From the NCBI RefSeq assembly GCF_030381805.1, contig NZ_JAUDRH010000001.1:434001-498000 (forward strand): a stretch of 64,000 nt of DNA, in the 5' to 3' direction. The DNA comes from Chlorogloeopsis sp. ULAP01. Lineage in GTDB: Bacteria > Cyanobacteriota > Cyanobacteriia > Cyanobacteriales > Nostocaceae. Position numbers and translations under genes: made by a program. The notes beneath the pieces are model-generated. The model had not been told where the DNA came from and searched no databases. It saw nothing but the letters and a program-made list of their open reading frames with translations. Of this stretch, positions 63,168-64,000 are shown piece by piece. Every line of letters starts with the position of its first letter. Position 1 is the first letter of the stretch.

Positions 63168-63440
63168 ATGTCAGAATCCCAAAGTTCATTTGAAAACAAC
63201 CTCAGTAATTTGAAAGCATGGATGACACGAATTAAGAGTACCTCAGGTAGCTTGAGTACAGATGATGTTTTAGTAACGCTAGAAAATATGGCTATATGGG
63301 CTGCAACTTTGGAAGCTGCATTAACCAGAGCTTGTCAACTAGCTTCATCCAGTGAGAACGATCGCGAAGCCAATCAGTTGTATCAACGTCTGATCGAACA
63401 AGCAACTCCTAATGTACGAAAGCTTTACGACTCTCTTTAA
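63168..63440 (+). CDS. Small helical hypothetical protein
   Basis: 90 residues, no signal or membrane segment, strongly alpha-helical: NLSNLKAWMTRIKSTSGSLS, VLVTLENMAIWAATLEAALT, LYQRLIEQATPNVRKLYDSL. It looks like a small cytoplasmic helix-bundle protein; I cannot name a family. A possible leader/terminator unit lies just upstream and a hairpin just downstream. Confidence 0.6.
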   Translation: MSESQSSFENNLSNLKAWMTRIKSTSGSLSTDDVLVTLENMAIWAATLEAALTRACQLASSSENDREANQLYQRLIEQATPNVRKLYDSL

Positions 63441-63453
63441 AGTTTAAATTTTT

Positions 63454-63480
63454 GTAGAGACGTGCCTGGTATGTCTCTAC
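63454..63480. repeat. Palindrome GTAGAGAC / GTCTCTAC
   Basis: An 8-bp perfect inverted repeat with an 11-nt loop, 14 nt after the gene at 63168. It belongs with the hairpins at 15507, 33805 and 57338. It may double as a terminator. Confidence 0.75.
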
Positions 63481-63627
63481 AGATTTAAAAAATATTAGTA
63501 ATGGTAATTTGGTATTAAACATCAAAAGACAAAATAGTATTAATATCAATACCTTCACAAAAATCCAACACCCTAGAAGGGTGTCGCTATAAGAACGAAG
63601 GCTGCCTCCGCAGACTGCAAGGATTTT

Positions 63628-63651
63628 AGCCCACCTCAGTGGGCTTTGTTT
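63628..63651. terminator. Hairpin AGCCCAC-CTCA-GTGGGCT with TTGTTTG
   Basis: A perfect 7-bp GC-rich stem with a tetraloop followed by a T-rich stretch. It has terminator geometry, but no gene ends nearby and the wording is part of an interspersed repeat. Confidence 0.55.
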
Positions 63652-63654
63652 GTC

Positions 63655-64000
63655 TAGTCGTAGACGCCAAAGGCGGTGAGGGGGTCGCAGTCTTGGCGGT
63701 TCCCGTCACGATTGCGAACCCCCGAACCTGTTCGTCGAAGACGTTCCCGAAGGGTAGGGCTTCCCGTAAGGGTGGCAGTGCGCCCTTGGGGATCTCCCCC
63801 CAACCCCCCGTTGTAGCAACTGCCGTCTAGGCTTCCAGCCTGTGGGCGTTTTTGAATATACTAAAAATATTCTTTATATAAAGTATAAATTCATACTTCT
63901 GAACCAAGCAAATAATCACTTGGCGAGTAACTTGACAAAGAAAAGGGCTATAACTCTCAAAAATACGTTGTTACAATCAACTGTATGCTGAAGTTAATAG
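63655..64000. other. Intergenic tail with GC-rich interspersed repeats
   Basis: 63655-63845 is a block of GC-rich repeat units (TAGACGCCAAAGGCGGTGAG; GTTCCCGAAGGGTAGGGCTT; CCCCCCGTTGTAGCAACTGC). It is open in one frame for 63 codons but only by repeat composition. 63846-64000 is AT-rich with no gene seen. Confidence 0.6.

Noticed and set aside
63639..63830. A 63-codon ORF at the end of the window
   Set aside because: It is wholly contained in GC-rich interspersed repeat units.

Overview
The window is chromosomal DNA of a filamentous, probably nostocalean, cyanobacterium. It carries HIP1 octamers (GCGATCGC) inside and between genes, and typically cyanobacterial genes: the Ftn2/ZipN (ARC6) divisome protein, a SigG-type ECF sigma factor, an AMIN-domain TonB receptor, a class II Calvin-cycle aldolase, a ComFB-family protein and pentapeptide-repeat proteins. 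Intergenic DNA is full of short palindromic repeats, some of which have entered reading frames.

Region A (1-15.3 kb) is the 3' part of a modular PKS-NRPS operon on the + strand. It holds a PKS module cut by the window edge (KS-AT-KR-ACP), a second KS-AT-KR-ACP module with a degenerate KR, an NRPS (C-A-PCP-TE), a P450 and an SDR-fold protein. The two PKS genes share a 1,639-bp tract that looks identical over the KS end and the AT. By manual alignment the adenylation domain has a beta-alanine-like pocket code. The thioesterase has Cys instead of Ser as nucleophile, and the SDR has lost its catalytic Tyr.

Region B (15.6-24.3 kb) holds metallophore-type transport genes on the same strand: a Suc_Fer-like [2Fe-2S] protein, a MATE exporter, a FecB-like binding lipoprotein and an AMIN-TonB receptor. 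Mobile-element debris lies between them: an SDR pseudogene split by a MITE, and remnants of IS5-, ISKra4- and IS4-like transposases. My working hypothesis is that regions A and B together make, export, re-import and reductively unload an undescribed beta-alanine-containing metallophore.

Region C (24.3-26.7 kb) is a 1.13-kb cassette bounded by a perfect 28-bp inverted repeat. It contains a frameshifted pRiA4b ORF-3-like gene running in frame into a FimB-like tyrosine recombinase, and is followed by about 1.2 kb of degenerate DNA.

Region D (26.7-64 kb) is mostly core genome: ftn2, pdhA, an aldose-1-epimerase, tRNA-Lys, a class II aldolase, a cupredoxin lipoprotein, a nitrilase, MarC, a peptidoglycan-binding/HEAT protein, an EamA transporter, an SMI1/KNR4 protein, Ppx/GppA, a UbiA-type prenyltransferase, two tandem Ser/Thr kinases, a phytase-like esterase, a TM0106-type RecB-like nuclease, two pentapeptide genes (one frameshifted), a GHMP kinase/nucleotidyltransferase pair, leuS, a gamma-glutamylcyclotransferase, sigG with a putative anti-sigma factor, an L,D-transpeptidase, a ComFB protein and an M23 peptidase. 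Unlisted small units include a 52-codon membrane peptide near sigG and a compact promoter/Shine-Dalgarno/leader/terminator unit near 62.9 kb.
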